DNA of 64,000 nucleotides from Bacteroidales bacterium (GTDB lineage: Bacteria > Bacteroidota > Bacteroidia > Bacteroidales > JAFGXI01). The stretch is taken from contig JAFGXI010000033.1 in the NCBI GenBank assembly GCA_016936665.1, forward strand, positions 62,001 through 126,000, read 5' to 3'. This document shows, piece after piece, positions 48,458-59,083 of this stretch. Each line of letters starts with the position of its first letter. Position 1 is the stretch's first letter. Below the pieces are notes generated by a model. That model made no database searches, was not told the origin of the DNA, and worked only from the letters and a program-made list of their open reading frames with translations. The position numbers and the translations under genes are program-made.

Positions 48458-49150
48458 GTAATCATATGCTTTACATTCGCTTCCAGACTGAAATATTTTA
48501 TAAGTAATAAACAAACCGGTGTACACGTACCAATCTTGGTCGTAATAAAACGCATTTTGTTTATATTTATTTTTACTGGGGACCTTTAATGTTTGTAAAT
48601 TGTATTCTTGACCTGATAAATTATCCAGTTTATCAGAAAAAACTTTTCTATAAGAATATTCCACACCTATCTCTAACTTAGATGTTACCGATAACTTAAA
48701 ACCAACACTTAATGGAATAAATATATTGTAAGGTTGATTTGAATTACTGGCTAATACGAAGCCCATGCCTGTGGCAAAGTATGGCGTAAATGGCGATGTA
48801 TAACGCTCTGAACCAAGTTTATAAGCTAAAAAATTAAACTCTGCTTGTCCGTTAATCTCAATAACTGGCGTATTAAAACTTGCTGCTCTAGTTTGCTGAT
48901 AGCTATAATTTGAGTGTTGATCGTCTGCTGCTAAAGTCCCTGCAAGTACATTTACACGAATGGCCCAACGTTTATTTAAATTTTCTCGAAAAAAAACGCC
49001 TACACCGGGTTGAACATTATAAAAATGAGTACTTGGATTTACATCCCCTAAATAATACAATCCGCCACCCAAAACGCCTCCTTCGAGTGTTTTTTGTGCA
49101 CTAATAGAAGATAATAATATAAATGATACTAATACAAAGAATATTCGCAT
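48455..49150 (-). CDS. DUF6089-like outer-membrane beta-barrel protein
   Basis: Signal peptide MRIFFVLVSFILLSSISAQ; GGGLYYLGDVNP…; position before uppS-bamA. Confidence 0.75.
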   Translation of the reverse strand: MRIFFVLVSFILLSSISAQKTLEGGVLGGGLYYLGDVNPSTHFYNVQPGVGVFFRENLNKRWAIRVNVLAGTLAADDQHSNYSYQQTRAASFNTPVIEINGQAEFNFLAYKLGSERYTSPFTPYFATGMGFVLASNSNQPYNIFIPLSVGFKLSVTSKLEIGVEYSYRKVFSDKLDNLSGQEYNLQTLKVPSKNKYKQNAFYYDQDWYVYTGLFITYKIFQSGSECKAYDY

Positions 49151-49159
49151 AAAAAATAC

Positions 49160-49903
49160 CTAAAAACGAGGAAGACCTTTTCGTGAAGTTCTCAATCGTT
49201 TAGAAACGGTAAAAAGCAAAAATAAGTATGAATCGTTGGCCGTTGAGTATTTATCAGAATGTCCATCTAAATAATCAGATGTTGTGAATCGATTACCAAG
49301 CTCAACACCAAAAGTATATACCCTATTAATTGCATACTTAAAACCTATACCGATTGGGAAAGCTGCGGTAAAAACACCATGACTCTTATTAATATCATTA
49401 TCAATCTCTATTGTTTTACTTGGAAAATACAACAACCCTCCAACGCCTACAAAAATATAAGTATTAACATGAGTGATATTAAACCTCCTAATATTCGAAA
49501 ACGTATAACGTCTACCATACATTTCCTTGATAAGCGAATATTCAAATTGCACTGAGGGTTCTATCATAAAAGTATTTGAAGTACCCATTCTATTGCTTCG
49601 TGGCACATTTGAAGTATATTTATCGCTGGCATTTGCAAAGGCAAAAACAACATTTGCCTTAACAGAAAGCAATTCTTTTAATTTGTATCTCCCACCCACT
49701 AACAAAGCAGGACGAGTTCCTTGAATATCGAAATCTAATGTATTATGTCTAGCATCTCCTGCTCCTCCTCCATAATCGGAGAATAGGTTAACAGTTCCCA
49801 AGCCTGCCATTACTTCATATCGATACCGTTTCCATCTTTGAGCATTGGAAACACTAGGAATTAATAATGCTACAGCTAATATTAATATAATATATTTTTT
49901 CAT
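49160..49903 (-). CDS. Outer-membrane beta-barrel protein
   Basis: Signal peptide; RWKRYRYEVMAGLGTVNLFSDYGGGAG; barrel strand pattern. Confidence 0.75.
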   Translation of the reverse strand: MKKYIILILAVALLIPSVSNAQRWKRYRYEVMAGLGTVNLFSDYGGGAGDARHNTLDFDIQGTRPALLVGGRYKLKELLSVKANVVFAFANASDKYTSNVPRSNRMGTSNTFMIEPSVQFEYSLIKEMYGRRYTFSNIRRFNITHVNTYIFVGVGGLLYFPSKTIEIDNDINKSHGVFTAAFPIGIGFKYAINRVYTFGVELGNRFTTSDYLDGHSDKYSTANDSYLFLLFTVSKRLRTSRKGLPRF

Positions 49904-49953
49904 TTATTATTTCTTTAGTACAAAACTTTACTACGAGCCTTGTGAAATAAAGT

Positions 49954-50871
49954 TTAATGCCCGCCTAAGCTAAACTTAGGTAATCCGGAACGTGTTGTTT
50001 TTAACTTATAATTTACTGTAATTGTTAAGAACATATATGAGTCGTAATCTTTTGGGTCACCTCTCTGTTGATTAGCACCGGCCTGTCCTTGTACTTCACC
50101 TAATGAAGGATCTGCCATCTCTGCGGCTAAGGGATTTACAGCCGCTAACTTAGCGTTATCATAATAAGTTGTACTCACATCATCAATATAATCTGTAAAC
50201 GTTTTTCTTGCCCCCAACTCTAAACCTATCGACCACTCTCTGTTTAAGCCATATTTAAACCCTATTCCAAAAGGTATTGCTAACTGGAAACGACTATATT
50301 TTTCTCGTGAGCCAACCATCCCCTGACCTTCTGTGCCCAAAGGTTGTAAAGCAACCCATTCTCCTGTTACAGGGTGTTTTCCGTAAGGATTGAAATAAAA
50401 ACCTGCAATACCGGTAAAAAAATATGTATTTAGTTTAAATCCCTTTAATCCTCTAACTCTTCTTAAATTGTATCGATGCCCTATTTTTTCTCTTACCACT
50501 GAATATTCAATATGCCCCCCAAATTCGACCAAGTGAGCATAAAAATTTAAATTTCTATTGTGTCTATATGTCTCATCAGTTGTTCTATCATCTCCACGCA
50601 ATACGCCATAATTAAGACTTACTTTCGTTGACAACTTTTCGAGTATTTTATATCTTAAACCAAGTGTTATTGCAGGTCTAGTCATAGAAAACTCAAAGTC
50701 TCTAATAAAATTCGTTCCAACTTTATCCGCACCCCCTAACTCTCCTAAAAAGTTGGTAGCCCCTAAACCATAGACTAATTCATATCTGTAACGCTTCCAT
50801 CTAGTAGAATATTGCGCTTGAGATTGTACAAAAAAGCCTAGTAATATTAGTAATAAAAATATTTTCCGCAT
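49954..50871 (-). CDS. Outer-membrane beta-barrel protein, paralogue of 49160-49903
   Basis: Signal peptide; RWKRYRYELVYGLGATNFLGELGGADK. Confidence 0.75.
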   Translation of the reverse strand: MRKIFLLLILLGFFVQSQAQYSTRWKRYRYELVYGLGATNFLGELGGADKVGTNFIRDFEFSMTRPAITLGLRYKILEKLSTKVSLNYGVLRGDDRTTDETYRHNRNLNFYAHLVEFGGHIEYSVVREKIGHRYNLRRVRGLKGFKLNTYFFTGIAGFYFNPYGKHPVTGEWVALQPLGTEGQGMVGSREKYSRFQLAIPFGIGFKYGLNREWSIGLELGARKTFTDYIDDVSTTYYDNAKLAAVNPLAAEMADPSLGEVQGQAGANQQRGDPKDYDSYMFLTITVNYKLKTTRSGLPKFSLGGH

Positions 50872-50971
50872 AATCGGACTAAAATACTAAATAATTATTA
50901 ATTAGAAAACTAAGTTGCCAAAAATATAAAAAAGCAAGCAATCAAGTATTTAATTTATCCCAATTTTAAGT

Positions 50972-50979
50972 TAAATTTG
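50972..50979 (+). promoter_or_regulatory. Candidate -7 element (TAAATTTG) of the aldehyde dehydrogenase gene
   Basis: Matches TAnnTTTG. Confidence 0.45.
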
Positions 50980-51017
50980 TGTAACTATCAATTTTTACTA
51001 ATCAATACGACAATTCC

Positions 51018-52436
51018 ATGAACTTTTTTCCATTATATGTTGCTGGTGAATTTATTGAAGGTGATATTCAATTAGAAGTTATAAATCCATTTAATAATCA
51101 ACTGGTTGCAAACACTTATTTAGCAGAAAAAAAACATCTAGAAAAAGCTATAATTGCTGGTAAAAGTGTTGAAAAAGAAATGCAACTATTGCCTTCCTAC
51201 AAAAAATACCAGATTCTTCAACACATCGCCAAACTGATTCAAGAGAACCATATCAAAATGTCTGAGCTTTTAGCTGCAGAATCGGGCAAGCCACTCAAAT
51301 ATGCAAAAGGAGAAATAGACAGAGCTATTCAAACTTTTATAGTTGCATCCGAAGAGGCCAAAAGAATTCCTACCGATTATTTTTCTTTGGACTGGACTGC
51401 TGCCGGCGAAGGTAAAGAAGCATTGGTAAAGTATTTTCCAGTTGGACTGGTTGCTGGTATTGCACCGTTTAATTTTCCTTTAAATTTAGCTGTACATAAA
51501 ATTGCGCCAGCTATTGCTGCTGGAAACCCCATCATTTTAAAACCGGCGCGTAGCACGCCTTTATCTACTTTATTTTTAGCACAACTTGTCGATCAAACAG
51601 CTCTACCCAAAGGAGCATTATCTGTTCTACCAATGGATAGAGAGAGTGGTAATCAGTTGGTTACCGATATGCGATTTAAAAAATTGAGTTTCACCGGATC
51701 GCCTGAAGTGGGTTGGGAAATGAAACGTAATGCCGGAAGCAAAAAAATAACGCTTGAACTTGGCGGTAATGCCGGTGTCATAGTTTCTGAGCATGCCGAT
51801 ATCGATTTGGCTATTAAAAAGTCTGTTGCCGGAGGCTACGCTTATTCTGGTCAGGTATGCATTCACGTACAACGCATCTACGTACAAGAAACTGTTTTCG
51901 ATAGGTTTATCGAAAAATTTAAATCACTTACAGCCGAATTAAAAGCAGGAGATCCGCTCGATGAGTCGACCGATATTTCTTCGATGATCGATGAAAGCAA
52001 TGCGCTAAGAGTAGAAAATTGGGTAAACGAAGCCGTTATGTCCGGTGCTAAAGTTCTTTTCGGGGGAAAAAGAAACGGAACTTATTTCGAGCCTACAATT
52101 ATGACTGACACAACTAAAGAAATGAAAGTTTGTGCTCTTGAAATCTTTGGCCCTGTTGTTTCAATCGAAAAATTTAAAACCTTCGAAGAAGCCGTTGCTT
52201 TAATCAACGATTCCGATTATGGTTTACAAGCTGGGGTTTTCTCGAATAATATCAAAGAAATCAATTATGCTTTTCAGCATCTAGAAGTTGGTGGGGTAGT
52301 ATCTAATGACGTTCCTACATTCCGTGTCGATCATATGCCATATGGCGGTGTTAAAAATTCCGGTTTTGGGAGAGAGGGCGTAAAGTATGCTATCTTGGAA
52401 ATGATGGAACCAAAATTATTGGTCAAAGATTTGTAG
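51018..52436 (+). CDS. NAD(P)-dependent aldehyde dehydrogenase family protein
   Basis: FTGSPEVGWEMK, LELGGNAGVIV, catalytic GQVCIHVQRI, EIFGPVVSI. Confidence 0.93.
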   Translation: MNFFPLYVAGEFIEGDIQLEVINPFNNQLVANTYLAEKKHLEKAIIAGKSVEKEMQLLPSYKKYQILQHIAKLIQENHIKMSELLAAESGKPLKYAKGEIDRAIQTFIVASEEAKRIPTDYFSLDWTAAGEGKEALVKYFPVGLVAGIAPFNFPLNLAVHKIAPAIAAGNPIILKPARSTPLSTLFLAQLVDQTALPKGALSVLPMDRESGNQLVTDMRFKKLSFTGSPEVGWEMKRNAGSKKITLELGGNAGVIVSEHADIDLAIKKSVAGGYAYSGQVCIHVQRIYVQETVFDRFIEKFKSLTAELKAGDPLDESTDISSMIDESNALRVENWVNEAVMSGAKVLFGGKRNGTYFEPTIMTDTTKEMKVCALEIFGPVVSIEKFKTFEEAVALINDSDYGLQAGVFSNNIKEINYAFQHLEVGGVVSNDVPTFRVDHMPYGGVKNSGFGREGVKYAILEMMEPKLLVKDL

Positions 52437-52459
52437 ATGTTTGTTCTAAACAAAATACC

Positions 52460-53590
52460 ATGATATATAAAACATTTCTTTTTTTATGGCTAAGTTCAGC
52501 TTCATTACTAAGCTTTTCGCAATTTCAATCTGGTTATAACGTAGCCGAATGTAGCGATGCTTTAGCGTTGTGCAACAACTTTACCTTTTTCGCTGTTTTT
52601 GAAGACGAGTCTTTAATTACACCAAAAGGCTACGAAAAGGCTTACGAGTCTGGAATCAAAGGTTTAGACAATCAATTTCAGGTCTGGAAAAACGACAAAT
52701 ATGCCTTCGTTGTATTTCGAGGCTCAACAACCGACAAATTGAGTTGGTTATCTAATATGTACTCCGCCATGATCCCTTCCAAAGGGGAGATAGAGTTGCC
52801 GGGAAAAGAAAAAATCAAATATAATATAGCTAACAACAAAAACGCACACATTCATGCAGGTTGGACTTTGGCTACAACTTTTTTGGTTAAGGATGTCATT
52901 CAACAAATAAAACTACTCAATTACGAGGGAATTCATCACATTATATTAACAGGGCATAGCCAAGGATCAGCCATCGCTCAATTAATCCGCTTAAACCTTG
53001 AAAATCAACCAAAAGGAACATTTAAAGATCAAAATTATTTTAAAACCTATGCTTTTGCATCGCCCAAAATAGGAAATGAAGCTCTAGTGAACGAAGTAGC
53101 ACAACGATTTGGCAATAGTACATTTTTAATTCAAAACCCTTCGGATCCGATTACACAAATGCCCATTAACATCGATAATAAAAACATGTTCAGTATGCAA
53201 GAGGTTGCCGAACATATGCTCGATACGAATAAAAGTTATTTTAAGACACTGGCGTATAGAGCTGTTAGTAAAATGCTTTTCGATAATCCCGATTCAGCAT
53301 ATATTAATTTTTCCGGAGATAACATCTTAAAACAGATTAACAGCGAGCTAGGAACAATTAAAATGCCTTCATATGTGGTCGACATAAAATATACCGTTTA
53401 TCCTGCACAACAAACAATCGGGCCATTTGTATACGAAACATTTGAACATTGGCCTTATATCGATGCTATGAAAATAACCGACGATGAAGGATTTTCTCAG
53501 CACAAGCCTTATTTGTACCTACTCTATTATTTGAAAACCTACAACGAAAAAGCTTACAAAAATTTTATTAGATCAGCGAAAAGATTATAA
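52460..53590 (+). CDS. Secreted class 3-type lipase family protein
   Basis: Signal peptide; nucleophile elbow ILTGHSQGSAIAQLI; VVFRGSTT. Confidence 0.85.
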   Translation: MIYKTFLFLWLSSASLLSFSQFQSGYNVAECSDALALCNNFTFFAVFEDESLITPKGYEKAYESGIKGLDNQFQVWKNDKYAFVVFRGSTTDKLSWLSNMYSAMIPSKGEIELPGKEKIKYNIANNKNAHIHAGWTLATTFLVKDVIQQIKLLNYEGIHHIILTGHSQGSAIAQLIRLNLENQPKGTFKDQNYFKTYAFASPKIGNEALVNEVAQRFGNSTFLIQNPSDPITQMPINIDNKNMFSMQEVAEHMLDTNKSYFKTLAYRAVSKMLFDNPDSAYINFSGDNILKQINSELGTIKMPSYVVDIKYTVYPAQQTIGPFVYETFEHWPYIDAMKITDDEGFSQHKPYLYLLYYLKTYNEKAYKNFIRSAKRL

Positions 53591-54442
53591 TTTTTCGGCG
53601 TAGACGATTCTGTCTTTAGATTGTAAATCTTTAAGTTGAACAATCTTTTCAAAAGCATATTCAGAAAAAAGCGTAGCAACTTCAACAGAAAATTGCTCAT
53701 TTATTTCGAAGTACAACTTAGCTCCCGATTTCAATTTTAATGAAGCAAACTCAATGATTGTCTGATAAAAAAGCAAAGGCTCTTCATCGCTAACAAATAA
53801 AGCCAAGTGTGGTTCAAAATTTAGAACATTGGTATGCATTTTTTGCTTTTCGGAACTCATCACATAAGGAGGATTACTCACAATAATATCCAACGAAGCA
53901 CTTTCAAATGCAGACCATTGCTCCTTTTTAAGTATATCGAACTTGTTAAATTTAACTTTTGCTCCTAAATTGTCTTTATTCTCGTTTGCGATAAGTAAGG
54001 CTTTTTCGGAAACATCGACTGCTGAAACATTCCAAGACTTTCGCTCTTCTGCCAGATTTATCGCTATGCATCCTGTGCCTGTACCAATGTCCAAAACATT
54101 TAGTGCTATATCGAGATTATCTTTCAAAATTAAATGGATCAATTCTTCGGTTTCCATTCTTGGTATTAAAGTGTGCTCATTGACAATAAATTGTCTTTCG
54201 TAGCAATAACCATATCCTAAAATATGTTGAATAGGACGACCTACCTTTAATTGCTCAATAACTGTTTCCCATTCCTTTTTCTCATCATGACTTACAAGCA
54301 TCTCTTTTTCTGAATTAAATTTGAGCCTATTAACATGATGCTTTTCTTCCAGTAAAAGAAAAAATATAGACTCTGATTCATATTCAGGATATATAGAGTT
54401 AAGGCTTTCGATAAAATAGCGAAACAGTTGATGTTTATTCAT
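53585..54442 (-). CDS. prmC: Peptide chain release factor N(5)-glutamine methyltransferase
   Basis: VLDIGTGTGCIAI, IVSNPPYV, PRMETEELI. Confidence 0.94.
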   Translation of the reverse strand: MNKHQLFRYFIESLNSIYPEYESESIFFLLLEEKHHVNRLKFNSEKEMLVSHDEKKEWETVIEQLKVGRPIQHILGYGYCYERQFIVNEHTLIPRMETEELIHLILKDNLDIALNVLDIGTGTGCIAINLAEERKSWNVSAVDVSEKALLIANENKDNLGAKVKFNKFDILKKEQWSAFESASLDIIVSNPPYVMSSEKQKMHTNVLNFEPHLALFVSDEEPLLFYQTIIEFASLKLKSGAKLYFEINEQFSVEVATLFSEYAFEKIVQLKDLQSKDRIVYAEKL

Positions 54443-55085
54443 CGAGCATTTCTTTTAAAACTGTCCAATATTCGTTTTTCCACAATACGGCTTGTATCCC
54501 TAACTGTTTAGCGGCATCGATATTTTTCTGAGTATCGTCGAAAAAGATTACTTGCTCAGGTTTAATATTTTCTTGTTGTAAAACGTATTGGTAAGCAATC
54601 GCATCGGGTTTACGACAATGAATCTCATGAGAGAAATACGCTTTATGAAATATTTGATTAAAGCTCTGAAAACCATGTATTCTTTCTAGTTCCGATCTGT
54701 AGGAATTGTAATGAATAAGGTTGGTATTGCTTAATAAACAAGTTCTTGTTCGATCTTTTAAAGCCAATAATATATCAATTCTATATTTTGGAATATCTAA
54801 CAACAGAGCATTCCATGCTTTTTCGACAACAGCATTATCTAACAAACTATTAGAGCTTGCTCGCACCATACTATAAAGCGCTTCGGGAGGTATTAGGCCT
54901 TTTTCGAAATCGTCGAAAAAATTATTTTGAACATGTTGCGAAAATTGTTCATTTAGATTTTTAATACCAAACTGGGTAAATGCTTCAAAGCTTAAATTAA
55001 AATCTATATTTAGTAAAACTCCTCCAAAGTCGAAAAGCAATAATTTAAAATTTCGCTCTTTTAATAGCTGTTTTAGAGATTCCAT
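54435..55085 (-). CDS. HAD family hydrolase
   Basis: LLFDFGGVLLNID, LLSNTN, FFDDTQKNIDAAKQLG. Confidence 0.9.
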   Translation of the reverse strand: MESLKQLLKERNFKLLLFDFGGVLLNIDFNLSFEAFTQFGIKNLNEQFSQHVQNNFFDDFEKGLIPPEALYSMVRASSNSLLDNAVVEKAWNALLLDIPKYRIDILLALKDRTRTCLLSNTNLIHYNSYRSELERIHGFQSFNQIFHKAYFSHEIHCRKPDAIAYQYVLQQENIKPEQVIFFDDTQKNIDAAKQLGIQAVLWKNEYWTVLKEMLDE

Positions 55086-55097
55086 ATTAATTTAAAA

Positions 55098-55133
55098 AAT
55101 AAAAAAGCTACTCCCAACAACGAGAGCAGCTTT
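55098..55133 (-). terminator. Intrinsic terminator of maeB
   Basis: Minus strand AAAGCTGCTC-tcgttgttgg-GAGTAGCTTTTTT. Confidence 0.7.
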
Positions 55134-55152
55134 GAATTTTATTAACAAATCA

Positions 55153-57411
55153 CTATTGTGCGTCGACAACAGCAATAGTAGTCATATCTACAATTTCTCT
55201 AACTGAACTTGACAATTGTAAAACATGAACCGGCTTTTTTAAACCCATAACCACAGGACCAATTGCTTCTGAAGATCCAATCTCTTGCATCATTTTATAA
55301 GCAATATTACCCGAACTTAAATTTGGGAAGATTAAAGTATTAACGTCTCTATTACCTAATTTTGAAAAAGGATAACGTTCTATACGTAAATCTTTATTTA
55401 AAGCAAAGTTTGCTTGCATCTCGCCATCAATCATCATGTTAGGACACTTTTCGTGTAACATTCTAACGGCATCTGCTGCTTTTGTAGATGTGGTATCTTC
55501 CGAAGATCCAAAATTAGAATATGCCAACATAGCCATTACAGGATCTACACCAAATGTTTTTACAGCCTCTTCAGTTAAACAAGCTATATCTACTAAATCT
55601 TCTGCTGAAGGTGAAATGTTTACAGTAGTATCAGCAAAAAAGAAAGGTCCTTTTTTGGTATTCATAATGTACATACCTGCTACTTTGGATACTCCTTCTT
55701 TCTTTCCTATCATTTGTAAAGCAGGTCGGATAACATCTGCATACTGAGTTGTAGTACCGGAAATCATAGCATCAACCTCTCCAACTTCAACCATAGCAGC
55801 ACCATAGTAATTTCTGTTGTACATTAATCTTTGAGCATCGATTAAAGAAACCCCTCTACGCTGTCTGTTTCGATATAAGATTTCCGCAAAATCAAAACGT
55901 TTTTGTTCGTTTTCAGCACTAGTGTTATCAACAATTTCGATGTCCGAAATGTCAATCAGATTAGCTTCTGCCAATTTGTTAACTCTAGCATATTTGCCTA
56001 ATAATACAGGAATTGCAATTCCTTCATCTTTAACAATGCGAGCTGCTTGAAGAACTTTTACATTATTTACATCGCTAAATACAACACGTTTTGGATTGGC
56101 TTTAGCTTTGGAAGTCATGGTACGCATGATGGCTCGGTCTAAGCCCATTCTGCTTCTTAACTCAACTTTGTATGCTTCCCAATCGGTAATCGTTTTACGA
56201 GCAACGCCCGATTCGATTGCTGCTTTTGCAACTGCTGGTGCAACATATTCAATTAAACGAGGATCGAGTGGTTTTGGAACAATATATTCCGGACCAAAAG
56301 ACATTTCTGTTTTATTGTAAGCTTTTTTAACGACATCGGGCACCGGCTCTTTTGCTAACTCCGCTAAAGCATACACTGCAGCCAATTTCATATCTTCGTT
56401 AATTGCAGTAGCTCCTACGTCTAACGCACCACGGAAAATAAATGGGAACCCGAGCACATTATTTATTTGGTTAGGATAATCGGAACGTCCTGTTGCAAAA
56501 ATAAAATCAGTACGAGTAGCCATTGCATCGTCGTATGAAATCTCAGGATCTGGATTCGCCATTGCAAAAACAATCGGGTTTGGAGCCATCGAAGCTAACA
56601 TCTCTTTAGACATAGCTCCTTTAACAGATAATCCTAAGAAAATATCAGAACCTTTTAAAGCATCTTCTAAAGAATCGGCATCAGTTTCTACCACAAATTC
56701 TTTCTTAGCTTCGTTCAAGTCTGTGCGACGAGTGTTTAAAACTCCTTTACTATCGCACATAATAATGTTTTCTTTACGAACGCCTAATGCCATGTATAAT
56801 TTTGTACATGCAGAAGCTGATGCCCCGGCACCACTTACAACTAATTTTACTTTTGAAACATCTTTTCCTGTAATTTCAAGAGCGCTAACTAACCCGGCAG
56901 AAGAAATAATTGCCGTGCCATGCTGGTCGTCGTGCATTACAGGAATATCTAACTCTTCTTTAATTCTTCTTTCTATTTCGAAACATTCAGGGGCTTTAAT
57001 ATCTTCAAGGTTAATTCCACCAAAAGTTGGAGATATTTCTTTCACGGTTTCGATAAACTTGTCAACATCTTTGGTATTAATTTCAATATCAAACACATCA
57101 ACATCAGCAAAAATTTTGAAAAGCAAACCTTTACCTTCCATTACCGGCTTACCTGCCAATGCGCCAATATCTCCAAGACCTAAAACGGCAGTTCCATTGG
57201 AAATAACGGCTACTAAGTTTCCTTTTGCAGTGTATTTGTAAGCATCCTCAGGATTTTTTTCGATAGCCAAACATGGTTCAGCAACACCCGGTGAATATGC
57301 CAAGGATAAATCTCTTTGAGTACTATAAGGCTTAGTAGGTACGACCTCGATTTTGCCGGGACGCCCTTGTGCGTGATAGTCTAACGCATCTTGTTTTGTA
57401 AATTTTGCCAT
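55153..57411 (-). CDS. maeB: NADP-dependent malic enzyme with C-terminal phosphotransacetylase-like domain
   Basis: LAYSPGVAEPCLAI, HDDQHGTAII, VVSGAGASASACTKL; PTA-like C-terminal half. Confidence 0.94.
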   Translation of the reverse strand: MAKFTKQDALDYHAQGRPGKIEVVPTKPYSTQRDLSLAYSPGVAEPCLAIEKNPEDAYKYTAKGNLVAVISNGTAVLGLGDIGALAGKPVMEGKGLLFKIFADVDVFDIEINTKDVDKFIETVKEISPTFGGINLEDIKAPECFEIERRIKEELDIPVMHDDQHGTAIISSAGLVSALEITGKDVSKVKLVVSGAGASASACTKLYMALGVRKENIIMCDSKGVLNTRRTDLNEAKKEFVVETDADSLEDALKGSDIFLGLSVKGAMSKEMLASMAPNPIVFAMANPDPEISYDDAMATRTDFIFATGRSDYPNQINNVLGFPFIFRGALDVGATAINEDMKLAAVYALAELAKEPVPDVVKKAYNKTEMSFGPEYIVPKPLDPRLIEYVAPAVAKAAIESGVARKTITDWEAYKVELRSRMGLDRAIMRTMTSKAKANPKRVVFSDVNNVKVLQAARIVKDEGIAIPVLLGKYARVNKLAEANLIDISDIEIVDNTSAENEQKRFDFAEILYRNRQRRGVSLIDAQRLMYNRNYYGAAMVEVGEVDAMISGTTTQYADVIRPALQMIGKKEGVSKVAGMYIMNTKKGPFFFADTTVNISPSAEDLVDIACLTEEAVKTFGVDPVMAMLAYSNFGSSEDTTSTKAADAVRMLHEKCPNMMIDGEMQANFALNKDLRIERYPFSKLGNRDVNTLIFPNLSSGNIAYKMMQEIGSSEAIGPVVMGLKKPVHVLQLSSSVREIVDMTTIAVVDAQ

Positions 57412-57574
57412 ATCTATGACGTTTTATGAGTTTTATTGTGTCGCAAAATTAACAATTTATATGTATAGATAGGAGAAAAATAAAATGTATTCTTAAACAC
57501 TGCTTTGCAACATTATTTATATCTTTAAATCGGATTTGTTATAACAGATATACCAATCAATAAATCAAACACAT

Positions 57575-57826
57575 ATGTTACCTAAATTTTTAATTGCCGA
57601 CAATTCACAAGAACTCCCAGATCAAATATTCGTAGTTCACACAGAATTTCCAAGATTTATTGTTGGTTCTGATGTAGAAGATTTCGAATCAAATCAGGAA
57701 ATTCATTGGATAGACGAAAAACCTTCAGATGAAAATCTTGTGGCCGATTTGCTTGTCGAAGCCGAAAGTTTTTTAAATAATGAGCTCGACAATCAAGACG
57801 AATTATTCGATGAAGACGATGAATAA
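57575..57826 (+). CDS. Small acidic hypothetical protein (83 aa)
   Basis: ATG-initiated ORF between maeB and the HMG-CoA-lyase-like gene; Asp/Glu-rich C-terminus. Confidence 0.65.
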   Translation: MLPKFLIADNSQELPDQIFVVHTEFPRFIVGSDVEDFESNQEIHWIDEKPSDENLVADLLVEAESFLNNELDNQDELFDEDDE

Positions 57827-57919
57827 AGACTAAAATTTACTTGGGGTTTGTATTAAAATTAGCGTTTTTACTTAACTATAATTTAACATTACTACATATC
57901 CATATTAGTTTAATTTTAG

Positions 57920-57927
57920 TACCTTTG
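57920..57927 (+). promoter_or_regulatory. Candidate -7 element (TACCTTTG)
   Basis: Matches TAnnTTTG upstream of 57965. Confidence 0.55.
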
Positions 57928-57964
57928 ACTGCATTTCATTTTAAATCTATTAAATATAATAAGC

Positions 57965-58981
57965 ATGAGTTTTACTTATCCTAAAGAAATTGTTCTTGGA
58001 GACATTACCGTTCGCGATGGATTTCAACACGAAGAGAAATTTATCCCTACAGAGGCTAAAGTTTGGTTAACTGAGCAAATCATTTTAGCTGGTGTAAAAC
58101 GCATTGAAGTCACCAATTTCGGAAATCCTGCAGGAATGCCTCAGTTTAAAGATGCTGATGCTGTAATGAGAGGAATCCATCAAAGTAAGAAAATTGAACA
58201 TTTATTACCTGAAGTAGAAATAACAGCGGTCACCATTCGTGAAAAAGCCGTCGAAAGAGCTGTTAAAGCATACAAAGAAGGCTATGGCCCCGATAGAATT
58301 TTACTTATGGTATCCACTTCTGAATCTCATCATAGAAAAAATTCCGGATTATCGCTCGAAGATTACTGGAAAATGAGTGCAGAAGCTATTCAGATGGCAC
58401 ACGAAGCAGGTGTAAAAGTTAACGGCACCGTTTCTACAATTTGGGGTTGTCCTATTGAAGGACCTACCGATCCTAAAAAAGCATTAGAATTCACTCAACG
58501 CTGGTTAGAAATCGGAGCTGATGACGTTGAACATGCCGATCACGATGGATCTGCATCGCCAGATCGTGTTTACAACTATTTCAAAATGATAATGGATGCC
58601 ATTCCTGATCCTACAAAACATATTGCGCATTTCCATACCACAAGAGGTTGGGGACTAGCCAATGTTCTTGCAGCACTTCAAGCAGGTATTACACACTTCG
58701 AGTCAACAATGGGAGGCATCGGTGGTCAACCAGCCAACTTTGTAGATGGCGTTCCTGTTGCAGGAACCGGATCTTACTACTATAAAGATCCTAGTTTAGT
58801 AGGTTTAGTTTCCACAGAAGATATGTTAGTTATGATGGACGAAATGGGAATTAACACTAATGTTAATATCGATAAAATTTTAAATATTGGACAAATGGTA
58901 GAGAGGATCGTAGGGAGAAGACTCCGCTCTGAAGCTATTAAATCCGGCAGAATACCAAAAGAATTAACAGGAAGAAGATAA
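57965..58981 (+). CDS. Hydroxymethylglutaryl-CoA lyase-like protein (DRE-TIM superfamily)
   Basis: LGDITVRDGFQHEEK, IEVTNFGNP, ADHDGSASP, THFESTMGGIGGQP. Confidence 0.88.
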   Translation: MSFTYPKEIVLGDITVRDGFQHEEKFIPTEAKVWLTEQIILAGVKRIEVTNFGNPAGMPQFKDADAVMRGIHQSKKIEHLLPEVEITAVTIREKAVERAVKAYKEGYGPDRILLMVSTSESHHRKNSGLSLEDYWKMSAEAIQMAHEAGVKVNGTVSTIWGCPIEGPTDPKKALEFTQRWLEIGADDVEHADHDGSASPDRVYNYFKMIMDAIPDPTKHIAHFHTTRGWGLANVLAALQAGITHFESTMGGIGGQPANFVDGVPVAGTGSYYYKDPSLVGLVSTEDMLVMMDEMGINTNVNIDKILNIGQMVERIVGRRLRSEAIKSGRIPKELTGRR

Positions 58982-59001
58982 ATTTAAACTTCTAAAATAT
59001 T

Positions 59002-59038
59002 AAAGCCCGAGTAAAAAATATACTCGGGCTTTTTTTTG
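59002..59038 (+). terminator. Intrinsic terminator
   Basis: AAAGCCCGAGTA-aaaaata-TACTCGGGCTTTTTTTT. Confidence 0.9.
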
Positions 59039-59083
59039 TTTAACTCTGCCAGTTATCGTAATTTTACAAAAACACAAATTACT

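Noticed and set aside
56723-57241. 172-aa plus-strand ORF inside maeB
   Set aside because: Antisense shadow ORF of a strongly supported maeB; Ser/Ile/Pro-rich artefactual composition
55153-57411. maeB fusion as a novel architecture
   Set aside because: Malic enzyme with C-terminal phosphotransacetylase-like domain is a well-known form of MaeB
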